From assembly GCF_042661465.1 (NCBI RefSeq), contig NZ_JBHSWE010000001.1, positions 5,270,001-5,334,000 of the forward strand: a stretch of DNA of 64,000 nucleotides, in the 5' to 3' direction. Origin of the DNA: Marinobacterium_A aestuariivivens (GTDB taxonomy: Bacteria; Pseudomonadota; Gammaproteobacteria; Pseudomonadales; Balneatricaceae). Position 1 is the stretch's first letter. Every line of letters starts with the position of its first letter. The position numbers and the translations under genes are program-made. Shown one piece after another: positions 63,077-64,000 of the stretch. Under the pieces are notes generated by a model, which ran no database searches, had not been told where the DNA came from, and saw only the letters and a list, made by a program, of their open reading frames with translations.

Positions 63077-64000
63077 TTATTCAATCTTGTTGTGCAGGTC
63101 GTTGGAGGAGTTGCTCTCCGACTCGGGACCGTCGCCCGCCTTGGCCGCATCGTTGCGCTTGGCCTCGAGACGCGCCAGGTAGTCGCCGTCGACATCGCCG
63201 GTGATGTACTGACCGTCGAAGACCGACGTATCGAAGTGACGGATGGCATCGTTGCCGGCACTGACACAGTCCTTGAGGTCTTCGAGATCCTGGTACAGCA
63301 TCCAGTCGGTGCCGATATAGGTGCCGACCTCGTCCTCGGTGCGACCGTGGGCCACCAGCTCCTCGGCGGACGGCATGTCGATACCGTAGACATTGGGGTA
63401 ACGCACCGCGGGCGCTGCCGAGGCGAAATAAACCTTCTTGGCCCCCATGTCGCGCGCCATCTGCACGATCTGCTTGGATGTGGTGCCCCGCACGATGGAA
63501 TCGTCGACCAGCATCACCACCTTGTCGCGAAACTCCATTTCGATCGGGTTGAGCTTGCGGCGTACCGATTTCTTGCGCTCGACCTGGCCCGGCATGATGA
63601 AGGTGCGGCCGATATAGCGGTTCTTGATGAAGCCTTCGCGGAAATCGACCTTCAGCGCCTTGGCCATCTCCAGCGCCGCGGTACGGCTGGTGTCCGGAAT
63701 CGGGATAACGACGTCGATATCGTGATCGGGCCGCTCGCGCAGCACCTTGGCGGCCAGTTTCTCGCCCATCAGCATACGCGACTTGTGTACGTTGACGTCA
63801 TCGATGATGGAATCGGGACGCGCCAGGTAGACGAATTCGAACAGGCAGGGGTTGTAGGAGGTGTCACGGGCACACTGCTGGGTATGGACATTGCCGTCCA
63901 TATCGATGTAGATCGCCTCGCCCGGCTCGATATCGCGCACACGGGTGAAGCCACAGACATCCAGCGCGACGCTTTCGGAGGCCACCATGTATTCGCAGCC
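63077..64000 (-). CDS. purF: Amidophosphoribosyltransferase, C-terminal part (5' end outside window)
   Basis: The last 307 residues of PurF, the first enzyme of purine synthesis. The visible part includes the junction of the glutaminase domain (VYLARPDSIIDDVNVHKSR) and the phosphoribosyltransferase domain with the PRPP loop VVMLVDDSIVRGTTSK, followed by IDMPSAEELVAHGRTEDEV. The frame is open through the window end. The C-terminal tail is hydrophilic (DGPESESNSSND). Confidence 0.95.
   Translation of the reverse strand, partial: GCEYMVASESVALDVCGFTRVRDIEPGEAIYIDMDGNVHTQQCARDTSYNPCLFEFVYLARPDSIIDDVNVHKSRMLMGEKLAAKVLRERPDHDIDVVIPIPDTSRTAALEMAKALKVDFREGFIKNRYIGRTFIMPGQVERKKSVRRKLNPIEMEFRDKVVMLVDDSIVRGTTSKQIVQMARDMGAKKVYFASAAPAVRYPNVYGIDMPSAEELVAHGRTEDEVGTYIGTDWMLYQDLEDLKDCVSAGNDAIRHFDTSVFDGQYITGDVDGDYLARLEAKRNDAAKAGDGPESESNSSNDLHNKIE

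Overview
The window is chromosomal DNA of a GC-rich Gammaproteobacterium. The housekeeping blocks keep gene orders typical of Pseudomonas and its Oceanospirillales relatives (Marinobacterium-like by eye): uvrC-pgsA-tRNA(Gly,Cys,Leu); folD followed by tRNA(Arg,His,Leu,His)-tig-clpP-clpX; ppiB-glnS with cysS and folD nearby; purF-metZ. No species can be fixed without a database search.

Layout. (1) 1-5.6 kb is a copper-resistance region: the end of a Cu(I) P-type ATPase, a ferredoxin-type oxidoreductase, a cupredoxin, a CopA multicopper oxidase and CopB, with a candidate CopR box. (2) 5.6-25.2 kb is an accessory catabolic island. Two parallel modules of LysR regulator, TAXI-type TRAP binding protein, fused TRAP permease and cytoplasmic sulfatase-family hydrolase surround vanA-vanB (vanillate O-demethylase). 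They are followed by a porin, an alpha/beta hydrolase, a SnoaL-like protein, ligA-ligB (protocatechuate 4,5-dioxygenase) and fdhA (formaldehyde dehydrogenase). Operator-like ATTGGATCCAAT sites of VanR type lie before vanA and before the second TRAP module, while the adjacent vanR is only a fragment. The simplest reading is import of a sulfated or otherwise esterified methoxy-aromatic, de-esterification inside the cell, O-demethylation, formaldehyde removal and meta ring cleavage. (3) 25.2-27.3 kb is a decayed integrated element at a tRNA-Gly: an integrase fragment, a long hairpin, and 112-bp tandem repeats that each begin with the tRNA 3' end. (4) 27.3-50.3 kb is core genome (tRNAs, pgsA, uvrC, clpX, clpP, tig, folD, cysS, glnS, ppiB, lpxH, miaE, an SRAP protein), with one little-understood operon of Rdx protein, family 2 glycosyltransferase, radical SAM enzyme and DUF2064 protein. 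(5) 50.6-64 kb holds acnB, two tandem collagen-like secreted proteins, a DUF2185 protein, a small heat-shock protein with a sigma-32-like promoter, a macrodomain protein coupled to an AmmeMemoRadiSam set, dusC, thpR, metZ and partial purF.

Caution: about fourteen genes, including cysS and uvrC that a cell can hardly do without, are interrupted by apparent one-base losses, mostly in runs of five or more G/C or A/T. I treat these as probable sequence errors and give the full gene span; the odd cases are flagged. GTAG-headed palindromic repeats sit in at least five intergenic gaps, and a 270-bp element with 25-bp terminal inverted repeats lies at 35.4-35.7 kb.
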